Below, piece by piece: positions 8,321 through 16,651 of a stretch of DNA of 34,535 nt. Origin of the DNA: an uncultured Rhodospirillales bacterium (GTDB lineage Bacteria > Pseudomonadota > Alphaproteobacteria > Azospirillales > Azospirillaceae); NCBI GenBank assembly GCA_903931735.1, contig CAIZDL010000218.1, forward strand, positions 1 through 34,535, in the 5' to 3' direction. A program made the position numbers and the translations under genes. The notes below the pieces were generated by a model. It did not search any database and was not told the origin of the DNA. It saw only the letters and a list, made by a program, of their open reading frames with translations. Every line of letters begins with the position of its first letter. The first letter of the stretch is position 1.

Positions 8321-8650
8321 ATGAGCAGTTTCGAGGATCGCGAGCAAGCCTTTGAGAACAAGTTCAAGTATGACCAGGATATCCTGTTCAAGATCAACAG
8401 CCGGCGTGCCCGGTTGGTTGGTCTGTGGGCGGCGGAGCGCCTGGGCATAGCGGGCGACAAGGCGGAAGCCTATGCCCACGAAGTGGTCTCGGCCGATCTC
8501 GACGAACCGGGTCACGCCGATATCATCCGTAAGCTCCAGGCCGATTTCAAGGCCAAGGGCGTGGAAATCAGCGACCACCGCATCACCAAAGAGCTTGATC
8601 GACATTGGGAAATCGCCCGCCAACAGGTCGCGCCTCCCTCAGCCCACTGA
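8321..8650 (+). CDS. F1-ATPase inhibitor zeta subunit (DUF1476 family)
   Basis: This 109-aa soluble helical protein begins MSSFEDREQAFENKFKYDQD and continues with RRARLVGLWAAERLG, EAYAHEVV and a C-terminal helix. These are hallmarks of the DUF1476 family, shown in Paracoccus denitrificans to be the zeta subunit. There the N-terminal segment inserts into the F1-ATPase and blocks ATP hydrolysis while permitting synthesis. The family is essentially restricted to alphaproteobacteria, which supports the taxonomic reading of this window. GGGAGA lies about 12 nt before the ATG. Downstream there is a strong hairpin with T-runs within a dispersed repeat. The atp genes themselves are not in the window. 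Confidence 0.9.
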   Translation: MSSFEDREQAFENKFKYDQDILFKINSRRARLVGLWAAERLGIAGDKAEAYAHEVVSADLDEPGHADIIRKLQADFKAKGVEISDHRITKELDRHWEIARQQVAPPSAH

Positions 8651-8767
8651 GAGAGGTTCCGATCACCGCCCCCGTTGGGCAAAACAGCCTCGAACCACAC
8701 TGGGGGAACGCCGAGTCTCGAGCTGGAGCCGGAAAAAAACTAAATATCCCCCCGAAGTCCTCCGTCA

Positions 8768-8785
8768 CCCCCGCGCAAGCGGGGG
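8768..8785. repeat. Short C/G palindrome, possible small dispersed repeat
   Basis: CCCCCGC and GCGGGGG arms flank a GCAA tetraloop. The wider sequence (CGTCACCCCCGCGCAAGCGGGGG) resembles the small 'CCCGCG-AA-GCGGG' repeats scattered between genes in many proteobacteria. That comparison is from memory and only one copy is seen in this window. Confidence 0.4.
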
Positions 8786-8810
8786 GTCGGGTCTGCTTAA
8801 GCTGAGATGG

Positions 8811-8866
8811 TTAGAGCATGATGCGATCAAGCGGCACCGCATCATGCTCTAACTTTTTTGTTTTTT
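8811..8866 (+). terminator. Rho-independent terminator of the zeta gene
   Basis: A perfect 15-bp stem with a 12-nt loop is followed by CTTTTTTGTTTTTT. It lies about 160 bp after the zeta stop codon and is part of repeat copy B. Confidence 0.65.
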
Positions 8867-8910
8867 GAGCGGATCAACGCTACGGGACGAGTCCACCCCG
8901 TAGCGGCCCG
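8811..8910 (+). repeat. Dispersed intergenic repeat, copy B
   Basis: Read on the plus strand this copy has a perfect 15-bp stem (TTAGAGCATGATGCG at 8811-8825 paired with 8838-8852). Two T-runs of six follow, then GAGCGGATCAACGC, then a second hairpin (GCTACGGG at 8879-8886 with CCCGTAGC at 8897-8904). It matches copy A in order and much of the sequence, inverted relative to the window. Here it lies between the convergent zeta and gshA genes. Confidence 0.75.
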
Positions 8911-8913
8911 CGT

Positions 8914-10278
8914 CTAATAGGCAACTTCCTGAAATGCGGGATCGACACTCTCCCCCCAGGCGCCATAATACCGCTTGAGCAGCGATGCGGCCGGAGTCTC
9001 TCCCGAGGTGGCGATCGCGAACAGAGTTTGAAGAAACCCGCTTTCATCGCCGCCGCAATCGCTCCGCCGCGCCCGACGGCTTAGCCCGGCCGACGAGATC
9101 GCCAACACCTCCAGCGCGATCTCCCGCACCGTACGCCCACGGAACGGCGTCGCCAGCGCCAAGCGCGGCACGTCGCGCCGCAGCGCCGCACGCTCCTCGG
9201 CGGTCCAGTCCTTCACCAGATCCCAGGCCGAGTCGAGCGCCTCCTGATCGTACAGCAAGCCAACCCACAAGGCCGGCAAAGCGCACAAACGCTCCCAAGG
9301 GCCACCATCGGCGCCGCGCATCTCAAGGAACTTCTTGAGCCGCACCTCGGGGAAGAGCGTGGTCAGATGGTCCGACCAATCGGTGAGTAATGGCGTCTCG
9401 CCCGGCAAGGCCGGCAGCCGCCCCTTGAGGAAATCGCGGAACGACTGCCCCGAAGCATCGATATAACGGCCCTCGCGATAAACAAAATACATCGGCACAT
9501 CGAGCGCGTATTCAACATAGCGCTCGAACCCAAAGCCTTGCTCAAACACAAACGGCAGATCGCCGCAACGGTCGGAGTCGGTATCGGTCCAGATTTGGCT
9601 CCGAAAACTATGAAACCCGTTGGGCTTGCCTTCGGTGAAGGGCGAATTGGCGAAGAGTGCGGTAGCAATCGGCTGAAGCGCAAGACTAACCCGAAACTTA
9701 TGCACCATGTCCGCTTCACTCGAAAAATCGAGATTAACCTGAACGGTGCAGGTCCTGGTCATCATATCAATTCCGAGCGAGCCGCGCTTGGGCATATACT
9801 CGCCCATGATTTTATAACGGCCCTTGGGCATCCAGGGAATATCCTCCCGACGCCACTTTGGGTTGAAGCCGAGCCCGGCCATTCCGGTTCCAAGCTCGTC
9901 ATCGATAATCTTAATCTGCCGTAAATGCTCATGAACCTCGGCGCAGGTCTCATGAATCGTGCCGACCGGCGCGCCTGACAGCTCCACTTGCCCGCCCGGT
10001 TCCAGGCTAACGCTGGCAAGGCCCTTGGTGAGCGCAATCACCCGGCCGTTTTCCTCCACCGGCGCCCAGCCGAAGCGGGTCAGCCCGGTTAACAGGGCGC
10101 CAATGCCATCGGGGCCGTCGTAGGGGAGTGGCCGCAGATCTGCGAGCCGGAAGGCGAACTTCTCGTGCTCGGTGCCGATTCGCCAATCGCAGGCCGGCTT
10201 GCACCCAGACGAGAACCACGCCGTGAGTTGGCGTTGATCGGTGATCGGTGCCCCGGAAGAGGGCGGAGGTGCGGACAT
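8914..10278 (-). CDS. gshA: Glutamate-cysteine ligase GshA (alphaproteobacterial/plant type)
   Basis: GshA makes gamma-glutamylcysteine, the first step of glutathione synthesis, in the cytosol. The 454-aa length and sequence match the GCS2-like class shared by alphaproteobacteria and plants. Visible segments are [12 protein letters not shown] with the ATP/metal-binding glutamates, [47 protein letters not shown] and [15 protein letters not shown]. It begins with ATG at 10278 and lies 70 bp after rsmE in the same orientation, so they probably form one operon. Copy B of the dispersed repeat ends just beyond its stop codon. Confidence 0.95.
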   Translation of the reverse strand: MSAPPPSSGAPITDQRQLTAWFSSGCKPACDWRIGTEHEKFAFRLADLRPLPYDGPDGIGALLTGLTRFGWAPVEENGRVIALTKGLASVSLEPGGQVELSGAPVGTIHETCAEVHEHLRQIKIIDDELGTGMAGLGFNPKWRREDIPWMPKGRYKIMGEYMPKRGSLGIDMMTRTCTVQVNLDFSSEADMVHKFRVSLALQPIATALFANSPFTEGKPNGFHSFRSQIWTDTDSDRCGDLPFVFEQGFGFERYVEYALDVPMYFVYREGRYIDASGQSFRDFLKGRLPALPGETPLLTDWSDHLTTLFPEVRLKKFLEMRGADGGPWERLCALPALWVGLLYDQEALDSAWDLVKDWTAEERAALRRDVPRLALATPFRGRTVREIALEVLAISSAGLSRRARRSDCGGDESGFLQTLFAIATSGETPAASLLKRYYGAWGESVDPAFQEVAY

Positions 10279-10348
10279 GGCGACTCACAATTCTGAAACT
10301 TAAGGTGGGGCTGAAATTAAGGGAGAAGATACACAAAACCGACGATAT

Positions 10349-11158
10349 TCACAGCCACGACCGGAATGGCGGCCGGACATCGCCGCCGCCGCCATCCGCC
10401 CAATCGCCCCGCAAAGCTTGCCAGCACGCGAGGGCGGCCACCCCTGCGGTCTCGGCTCGCAACACCCGCGGCCCCAGCCCGACCTGAGCAACGAACGGCT
10501 GCCGGGCCAACTCATCAAGCTCGGATGCGGCGAACCCGCCCTCCGGCCCGACCAAAAAGGCCACCGGACCGGGCGGCACCCCCGCCACCACCAAAGCCAA
10601 CGGCTGCGCCCCGCCCGATTCGGCGCAAACCAGCAAGGGCATCCCCGGCCAATCCGACAATACCTGGAAAAAGGGCTTAGGATGCGAAATTTCCGGGACC
10701 GACAACCGTTCACATTGCTCCGCCGCCTCCCGGGCGATCGCCGCCAGCCGCTCAAGATTGACCAGGCCGATATCGGTGTGCCTTGTCACCATGGGAACGA
10801 GCCGCGTGACCCCCAGCTCGGTTGCCTTTTCGATCATCACTTCGAGTCGGCCGCGTTTTACCGGCGCGAACACCAACCACACTTCGGGACCCGGCGTCTC
10901 GGCAGCCCGGCGCAAGCGCTCGACCACCAACCGGCAGCGATCCTTGGAAAAGCCATCGACCACCGCCCGCCATTCACCATCACGGGCATTGAAAAGCGCA
11001 ACCGGCGCGCCCCGCTGCAACCTCAACACATGGCGCAAATAATGCCCCTGATCCGGGCCAAGCTCGACACCGACGCCCGCCGACAACGGCGCCTCCGTGT
11101 AAAGCCGCGTACGGCCATCTTTCCGGGCCGCCCCTTCGTCGTCATCGTCCCCGTGCAC
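10349..11158 (-). CDS. rsmE: 16S rRNA m3U1498 methyltransferase RsmE
   Basis: This SPOUT-class methyltransferase methylates U1498 of 16S rRNA. The N-terminal PUA-like part contains RLYTEAPL and GHYLRHVLRLQRG. The SPOUT part contains KRGRLEVMIEKATELGV, AAEQCERLSVPEI, the knot motif FLVGPEGGFAASELD and VGLGPRVLRAETA. The start is a GTG with a GGGAGG-like ribosome binding site. The first 15 residues are acidic (HGDDDDEG) and unusual, so a later start is possible. A triplicated 20-bp repeat lies directly upstream. It is followed by gshA. Confidence 0.93.
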   Translation of the reverse strand: MHGDDDDEGAARKDGRTRLYTEAPLSAGVGVELGPDQGHYLRHVLRLQRGAPVALFNARDGEWRAVVDGFSKDRCRLVVERLRRAAETPGPEVWLVFAPVKRGRLEVMIEKATELGVTRLVPMVTRHTDIGLVNLERLAAIAREAAEQCERLSVPEISHPKPFFQVLSDWPGMPLLVCAESGGAQPLALVVAGVPPGPVAFLVGPEGGFAASELDELARQPFVAQVGLGPRVLRAETAGVAALACWQALRGDWADGGGGDVRPPFRSWL

Positions 11159-11180
11159 CCTTGCCTCCCCCGCCGCCCCG

Positions 11181-11236
11181 GTTAAACTGCCAATGCCCCG
11201 CTTAAACTGCCAACGCCCCCCTTAAACTGCCAATGA
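11181..11236. repeat. 20-bp tandem triplicate upstream of rsmE
   Basis: The 20-bp unit TTAAACTGCCAA-GCCCC occurs three times head to tail (11181-11200, 11201-11220, 11221-11236, the last truncated), with only single-base differences. It occupies the divergent intergenic space about 20 bp before the rsmE start. Exact 20-bp periodicity, close to two helical turns, would suit a repeated protein-binding site. Simple slippage is equally possible. Confidence 0.7.
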
Positions 11237-11316
11237 ATGGCACCGGGAGCAAGGACGGGCGCCGCCGCAATTTCGGCCACGCAAACACCCCGGCAGCCAA
11301 ACTCCGCCAAACAAGC

Positions 11317-11346
11317 TTGCCCCGCCCCCGCGACCTAGCCTATACT
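11317..11346 (+). promoter_or_regulatory. Candidate sigma-70 promoter for the dsbA-like/smc unit
   Basis: TTGCCC (11317-11322) and TATACT (11341-11346) are separated by 18 bp. The predicted transcript starts about 25 nt before the ATG at 11377, leaving room for the GAGAGGAC ribosome binding site. Confidence 0.5.
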
Positions 11347-11376
11347 CCCCAAGATATAGTGAGAGAGGACGATGCT

Positions 11377-11496
11377 ATGCGCCAGGGATTGCGCGGTGCT
11401 ATGCACCAGAAATTAGAGGGTGCGGTGCGCCAAGGATTAAATGGTGCGGTGCACCAGGGATTAAACAGCGCGGTGCGCGGGGGATTTTGCCGTGGG
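11377..11496 (+). repeat. 24-bp tandem repeat at the 5' end of the dsbA-like gene
   Basis: Five consecutive 24-bp units (from 11377, 11401, 11425, 11449 and 11473) share the pattern (A/G)TGC-CCA-GGATTA-A-GGTGCG. They encode octapeptides of the form (M/V)(R/H)QGLNGA. The first two units begin with ATG and the next three with GTG, all in frame, so each could initiate translation. The last unit is the most diverged and runs into the signal peptide. Confidence 0.85.
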
Positions 11497-12105
11497 ATAA
11501 GGCTGGTGGCGATTCTCGCCGGGTTTTGGCTGAGCCTCGGGGCCGCCGCCGCATTGGCGGATTTACCGTCGACAGAGGCGGCCTTGGCCGACCGGGTGTT
11601 GGGCGACGCCAACGCGCCGGTGACGATGTTCGACTTTTCATCGATGACCTGCCCGCACTGCGCGGACTTTCACACCAAAACCTTGCCCGAGCTGAAGACC
11701 CGCTACATCGACACCGGCAAGCTCAAATTGGTGTTCCGCGACTTCCCGCTCGACCGCAGCGCGCTACACGCAGCGATGCTCGCCCGGTGCGCCCCAGCCG
11801 CGCGCTATTACGGCTTCCTTGATGTCCTCTTCAAGAGCCAGGCCACTTGGGGTCGGGCGCCCGACCCCAAAAAGGCGCTGGCCCAGATCGGCGCGCTCGG
11901 CGGTGTCCCCGCGGCCGATTTTGAAACATGCCTCGCCACCAAGGCGCTGGAAGACGGCCTGATTCAGCGGACCTATGAAGCGCAAAAGCAGTTTAATATT
12001 AAATCCACCCCGACCTTTATTTTTAACAATGGAGCGGAGAGGATCGAAGGCGGCCAAAGTCTCGAAAAATTTCAGGAAGTCATCGACCGCCTGCTAAAGC
12101 CGTAA
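11377..12105 (+). CDS. DsbA-family thioredoxin-fold protein, exported
   Basis: This 242-aa periplasmic protein of the DsbA/DSBA-like thioredoxin family has its CPHC redox motif at about residues 92-95 (FSSMTCPHCADF) and the cis-proline loop STPTFIF near the C-terminus. It resembles the alphaproteobacterial DsbA/ScsC-like proteins with an embedded helical domain. It would oxidise or isomerise disulfides of exported proteins. The signal-peptide core LVAILAGFWLSLGAAAALA starts only at about residue 43. Before it come five octapeptide repeats. The ATG at 11377 has a good ribosome binding site, but in-frame ATG/GTG codons at each repeat could give shorter, more normal precursors, for example from 11473. 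smc follows 18 bp downstream. Confidence 0.88.
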   Translation: MRQGLRGAMHQKLEGAVRQGLNGAVHQGLNSAVRGGFCRGIRLVAILAGFWLSLGAAAALADLPSTEAALADRVLGDANAPVTMFDFSSMTCPHCADFHTKTLPELKTRYIDTGKLKLVFRDFPLDRSALHAAMLARCAPAARYYGFLDVLFKSQATWGRAPDPKKALAQIGALGGVPAADFETCLATKALEDGLIQRTYEAQKQFNIKSTPTFIFNNGAERIEGGQSLEKFQEVIDRLLKP

Positions 12106-12123
12106 GACCGGGAGCTCGTTCCC

Positions 12124-15100
12124 TTGGATTTTATCAAGCTCCGCCTTTCCGGCTTCAAGTCCTTTGTTGAGTCGACGGAATTACTGGTCGAGCCCGGCGT
12201 CACAGGCGTCGTCGGGCCGAACGGCTGCGGTAAATCCAATCTGGTTGAAGCATTACGCTGGGCAATGGGAGAAACCTCTGCCCGCAAGATGCGCGGCGAA
12301 GAAATGGACGATGTGATTTTCGGCGGCACCTCGCGGCGGCCAGCACGAAACTTGGCTGAGGTGACGCTTTACCTCGACAATTCTTCGCGCACCGCCCCCG
12401 CCGGCTTCAACGACGCCACCGACCTTGAAATCACCCGCCGGATCGAGCGCGGCTCCGGCTCGGATTACCGAATCAACGGCAAGTCGGTGCGGGCGCGCGA
12501 TGTTCAACTCTTATTTGCCGACAACGCCAGCGGCGCCAACTCGCCGGCGCTGGTCAGCCAAGGCCAGATCGGCGCGCTGATTCGCGCCAAGCCGCAAGAT
12601 CGCCGGCAATTGCTGGAAGAAGCCGCCGGCATCACCGGCCTTCATTCCCGCCGCCATGAAGCAGAGCTGCGCCTTAAAGCGGCCGAAACGAACCTCACCC
12701 GGCTCGACGACGTGATCGGCGCCATGGACGGCCAGCTTCAAGGCCTAAAAAAGCAGGCGCGCCAAGCCAACCGCTACCGCAACCTCTCAGACCTCATTCG
12801 CCGCGCCGAGGCGGTGCTTTGGCATTTGCGCTGGCAAGCCGCCGAGGCCGGCACCCAAACCGCCCGCAGCCAGTTTGCCACCGCCGAGCAACAGGTGCGC
12901 GATCTGATGGGTGCAGTGGCCAGCCTCACCACCCGCCGAACCAACGACGCCGCCGACCTGCCCCAAATGCGGCAAACCGAAGCCGCCGCCGCCGCCGGGT
13001 TGCAACGGCTGGTGCTGGCCCGGGAGCAGCTCGACGCCGAGGAACGGCGAGTCATCGAGCAGCAAACCGTCAATCGCCGCCGGATCGAGCAGGTGCGAGG
13101 CGATCTTGGCCGCGAAGGCTCTCTTGCCGCCGACGCCGATAACGCGGTGCTCCGCCTCGCCGAGGAACAGGAAACCCTGGTCCTGGCCCAAGAAGACGAG
13201 GCCATGCTGGCCGAAGATGCCACCGACCGTCTTGCCGAAGCCATCGAGGCGGTGGAGGAGCTGGACCGCCAACTCACTCTCCTCACCGAACACGTTGCAC
13301 GAGACGAAGCCAAGCGCGGCGCGCTGATGGGCCAGGTTCGCGACCAGGAACAGCGCCAAGCCAGCGCCGAACAACGGGCCGCCGCCCAGCGCCAGCAACG
13401 AGACGCGCTGGAGCGCGAGCAGGCCTCCCGCCCCGATGTGGAAGAAGCGGCCCTCCTCGCCGCCGCCGCCGAAGACCGCCTGGACGTTGCACGAGACGCG
13501 GTGGAGGAAGCGGAGCAAGCCCGGCAAGCCGCCGACACCCGCCAGAGCCGCGCGCGAGAAGCGCTCCAAGGCGTTGAAAGCATTCGCGCCAAGCTCAAGG
13601 CCGAGACCTCGGCGCTGGCCGAATTGCTCCACGGACGCTCGGGCTCGGGGGACCTGTTTCCGCCGCTGGTCGATGCCGTCACCGTCGCGCGCGGCTTTGA
13701 GGCCGCCCTCGCCGCCGGTTTTGGCGACGACCTCACCGCCCCGCTCAACGATGCTGCCATCGTCCACTGGCGCGCTCTGCCCCCCTATGCCGAAGTGCCG
13801 CCGCTGCCCGAGGGCGCCGAGCCTCTGGCCGCCAAGGTCTCCGGCCCCGCCGTGCTCGATCGCCGGCTACCGCGCATCGGCATTGTGGATAATGGCGCCA
13901 CCGCCGCCCGACTAGCGCCCCACCTGCTGCCGGGGCAAGCCCTGGTCACCCGCGAGGGCGCGACGTGGCGGTGGGATGGCTTGACCGTTGCCGCCGGCGC
14001 CCCGTCGGCTGCCGCGATTCGCCTGAGGCAACGCAACCGGCTGGAAGAGCTGCGCCTTGAGCTGGCCGCCGCCGAAGACCGGGTTTGCGAGGCCCGAGCC
14101 GCAGTGGACGACGCCCGCCGGCTCGCCGAACAGGCCACCCTCACGGAAAAACGGTGCCGGGACACGGTGCGCGATGGCTTCACCGCCGTCAACACCGCCC
14201 GCGATCACCACGCCAAGCTGGTGCGCGAAGACGCCGCCGCCGCCTCCCGCCTGATTGCGGTGGTTGAGCAACTGGAGCGGCTCGATGCCGACCTCGCCGA
14301 GTTCCAAACCCGCCTGACCGAAAGCAGAGCCGCCCTCGCAGCGCTGCCCCAACCCGGCCCGGCCCGGGAACGGGTGGCCGAACTCCGCGCCCGCCTTGCC
14401 GAACAGCGGGCGATCCAGGCCGAGCGTCAAAGCCAGCGCGACCGCCAAACCCGCGAAGCCCAGGCCCGGCGCCAGCGCATTGCCGCCATCGATGCCGAAC
14501 AGCGCTCGTGGCAGTCCCGGCAACAGGGGGCGGGCAGCCGACTCGCCGAACTCACCGAGCGCGCCGCCACCGCCGAGGCCGAGTTGGAACGCCTCGCGTG
14601 CCGCCCGGCGGAAATCGAAGCCGACCGCCAAGGACTGCTCACCCAAATCGCCGACCGCGAACGCACCCGCAAACGCGCCGCCGACGCCCTCGCCGACGCC
14701 GAAACCCAACTCGCCGAAACCGAAAAGCACCTCAAGCGCGCCGAAGCCGGGCTTGCCGATGCCCGGGAGGCCCGCGCCCGTGCCGAAGCCGCCGTTGCCA
14801 CCACCCAGGCCCACGCCGCCGACCTCGCCGAGCGAATCCTGGAACGGCTGGAGTGCCAACCGGCCGAGACGCTGGCCCTTGCCGGCCTCACGCCAACCGA
14901 TGCCCTGCCCGAACCAGGCGCCGTGGAAAGCCGGCTCGACCGCCTGACCCGGGAACGGGAAACCATGGGGCCGGTCAATCTTCGCGCCGAAATGGAGGCC
15001 GAGGAACTGGAAACCCAGATCAACAGCCTGACCACCGAGCGCGCCGATCTCATTGCCGCGATCAGCCGGTTGCGCCACGGCATTTCCAGCCTCAACAAAG

Positions 15101-15591
15101 AAGCACGGGAACGGTTACTAACCTCGTTCCAGACCGTCAATACCAATTTCCAGGAATTATTCGTCAAGATGTTCGGCGGTGGGCGCGCCCACCTGGAACT
15201 AACCGACGCCGAAGACCCGCTTAACGCCGGCCTTGAAATCTTTGCCAGCCCGCCGGGAAAACGCCTACAAATTCTCACTCTGCTTTCGGGTGGCGAGCAA
15301 GCCCTTACCGCGCTGTCACTGTTATTTGCCGTGTTCTTGTGCAATCCGGCGCCGATTTGCGTCCTCGACGAGGTCGACGCGCCGCTCGACGAGGCCAATG
15401 TCGGCCGTTTTTGCGACATGGTTCACGAAATGGCGCGCTCGGGTCGCACCCGATTCCTGATCATCACCCACCACCGGTTGACAATGGCCCGAACCGACCG
15501 CCTGTTTGGCGTCACCATGGCCGAACAAGGCATCTCGCAACTGGTCTCGGTCGACCTCCGCGCGGCCGAAGCCTTGCGCGCCGTGGGCTGA
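12124..15591 (+). CDS. smc: Chromosome segregation protein SMC
   Basis: SMC is the ATPase of the Smc-ScpAB condensin that compacts and separates chromosomes. The 1155-aa protein has Walker A GPNGCGKSN at residues 31-39 and two long coiled-coil arms rich in Ala, Glu, Arg and Gln. A hinge lies at roughly residues 500-630, with VDAVTVARGFEAALAAGFGDDL at its start. The C-terminal ATPase half has the ABC signature LSGGEQAL (about 1054) and Walker B ICVLDEVDAPLD (about 1078-1089). The start is TTG with GGGAGC upstream, giving MDFIKLRLSGFKSFVE, the canonical SMC beginning. It lies 18 bp after the DsbA-like gene. scpA and scpB are not in the window. Confidence 0.97.
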   Translation: MDFIKLRLSGFKSFVESTELLVEPGVTGVVGPNGCGKSNLVEALRWAMGETSARKMRGEEMDDVIFGGTSRRPARNLAEVTLYLDNSSRTAPAGFNDATDLEITRRIERGSGSDYRINGKSVRARDVQLLFADNASGANSPALVSQGQIGALIRAKPQDRRQLLEEAAGITGLHSRRHEAELRLKAAETNLTRLDDVIGAMDGQLQGLKKQARQANRYRNLSDLIRRAEAVLWHLRWQAAEAGTQTARSQFATAEQQVRDLMGAVASLTTRRTNDAADLPQMRQTEAAAAAGLQRLVLAREQLDAEERRVIEQQTVNRRRIEQVRGDLGREGSLAADADNAVLRLAEEQETLVLAQEDEAMLAEDATDRLAEAIEAVEELDRQLTLLTEHVARDEAKRGALMGQVRDQEQRQASAEQRAAAQRQQRDALEREQASRPDVEEAALLAAAAEDRLDVARDAVEEAEQARQAADTRQSRAREALQGVESIRAKLKAETSALAELLHGRSGSGDLFPPLVDAVTVARGFEAALAAGFGDDLTAPLNDAAIVHWRALPPYAEVPPLPEGAEPLAAKVSGPAVLDRRLPRIGIVDNGATAARLAPHLLPGQALVTREGATWRWDGLTVAAGAPSAAAIRLRQRNRLEELRLELAAAEDRVCEARAAVDDARRLAEQATLTEKRCRDTVRDGFTAVNTARDHHAKLVREDAAAASRLIAVVEQLERLDADLAEFQTRLTESRAALAALPQPGPARERVAELRARLAEQRAIQAERQSQRDRQTREAQARRQRIAAIDAEQRSWQSRQQGAGSRLAELTERAATAEAELERLACRPAEIEADRQGLLTQIADRERTRKRAADALADAETQLAETEKHLKRAEAGLADAREARARAEAAVATTQAHAADLAERILERLECQPAETLALAGLTPTDALPEPGAVESRLDRLTRERETMGPVNLRAEMEAEELETQINSLTTERADLIAAISRLRHGISSLNKEARERLLTSFQTVNTNFQELFVKMFGGGRAHLELTDAEDPLNAGLEIFASPPGKRLQILTLLSGGEQALTALSLLFAVFLCNPAPICVLDEVDAPLDEANVGRFCDMVHEMARSGRTRFLIITHHRLTMARTDRLFGVTMAEQGISQLVSVDLRAAEALRAVG

Positions 15592-15593
15592 TA

Positions 15594-15628
15594 CCAAATC
15601 CCACTGAGGATAACCGATCGGGATTTGG
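15594..15628. terminator. Hairpin between convergent smc and phosphatase-like genes
   Basis: Perfect 9-nt arms CCAAATCCC (15594-15602) and GGGATTTGG (15620-15628) fill the 39-bp gap between the two convergent stop codons. There is no T-run, so it may act as a rho-assisted bidirectional terminator or a transcript-end stabiliser. Confidence 0.4.
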
Positions 15629-15630
15629 GA

Positions 15631-16461
15631 TTATGCCTCCAGAGACTCCAGTAATTCCCCCGACGGCGACACGCACGCGCACACCAGTGGCCCCCCGAAG
15701 CCGCAACCGGCATCGACCGTCAGGGTGTATTTGGTCATCACGAAGCCGCCCCGCGCCGGGTCGTGGCCGCGCACGATGCGGCTAAGCCCGCCATAGTGAC
15801 GGTCAATCCGCGCAAATTGGGCCGAACCCCACCAAAACGCATCGCCCTGGGCTTCAAAATCGCGCTCACTATCAAACCCGGCGCTCACGAACAACACGCC
15901 ACCGCCCTCGCGCCGCTCCGCCGTAGCCTCGGGAGACCCGCAAAAAGCGGAGCGGCGCAGCGCGCTGAAAAGCGCCTCATGCCCCGGGCTTTTGCGCATC
16001 ACCTCGCGCAACCCCCCAGTAAAGCGCGCAATATTACGGGCAGTATCGCGCGCCACCACGCTCGCCTGTTCCGCGTTACTGCCATAAGCCTCAAGCGTTG
16101 CCCCAACGCCTTGGCTGAGCATCCAAGTCATGATCTCGCGGGGATTAGGCGCCAACTGCAACTGCAATAGTTTTTGCCACATCTCCTCCTGCCCACCGCG
16201 TAAGTAAACAATATCCGTTTCAAACATCCCGGATACTGCCAGCAACGCCCGCCGGAACATCAATAATTCTTCAATGGTCTCCTGAACATGAGGGCCACGA
16301 CCAATGAAATTACCGAGATAGACGAGGCGATCCCCCGGCCGAAACCGCCCGCCCAGATCGTCGTGAAGCCTAGCCAGCCGATCGACCGCAGCATGAACCG
16401 CAGCCACCGCCCAAATACGGCGAGGCCGACCCAGATCGACAAAGCGCTGACTATCAACCAT
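15631..16461 (-). CDS. Metallophosphoesterase-fold protein with degenerate active site
   Basis: The 276-aa protein follows the layout of PPP-type serine/threonine phosphatases, but most metal ligands are replaced. The usual GDxHG is AAVHA (about residues 20-24), so the aspartate is lost. GDxxDRG is GNFIGRG, with both aspartates lost. GNHE is GGQE, with Asn and His lost. The HAG motif is SAG (FVSAGFD). The late GH motif (VRGHDP) and the end VDAGCGFGGPL are retained. Hydrophobic framework positions around these motifs are kept, so it is a folded protein rather than random decay. It probably acts as a binding or regulatory pseudophosphatase, though a changed chemistry cannot be excluded. The frame is intact and converges on smc. 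Confidence 0.75.
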   Translation of the reverse strand: MVDSQRFVDLGRPRRIWAVAAVHAAVDRLARLHDDLGGRFRPGDRLVYLGNFIGRGPHVQETIEELLMFRRALLAVSGMFETDIVYLRGGQEEMWQKLLQLQLAPNPREIMTWMLSQGVGATLEAYGSNAEQASVVARDTARNIARFTGGLREVMRKSPGHEALFSALRRSAFCGSPEATAERREGGGVLFVSAGFDSERDFEAQGDAFWWGSAQFARIDRHYGGLSRIVRGHDPARGGFVMTKYTLTVDAGCGFGGPLVCACVSPSGELLESLEA

Positions 16462-16557
16462 GTGCGATCAACCATGCCTGCGAAACCAGCCCCCACTTCG
16501 GCCCACATCCAGAAGTGCGAACGGAGTTTATGCGGTCCGCAGCCGTGGCGAAAGACT

Positions 16558-16588
16558 AAAAAAAAGCCGGAGGCCCAAAGCCTCCGGC
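16558..16588 (-). terminator. Rho-independent terminator of carD
   Basis: On the minus strand a 9-bp perfect stem (GCCGGAGGC, 5-nt loop, GCCTCCGGC) is followed by eight T residues. It lies about 65 bp after the carD stop codon and is the best terminator in the window. Confidence 0.85.
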
Positions 16589-16651
16589 ATCACAACAACG
16601 ACGAGATGCGCAAAGCATCTTTATTAAAAGAACGCGCCTTCAGCAAAAAAG

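Noticed and set aside
12774-13767. Two minus-strand ORFs of about 327 codons inside smc
   Set aside because: They mirror the coiled-coil codons of SMC, giving Ser/Arg-rich or Gly/Leu-rich low-complexity proteins without start signals.
13912-15078. 388-codon minus-strand ORF inside smc
   Set aside because: It is a Gly/Phe/Leu-rich shadow of the SMC coiled coil and overlaps conserved SMC coding sequence throughout.
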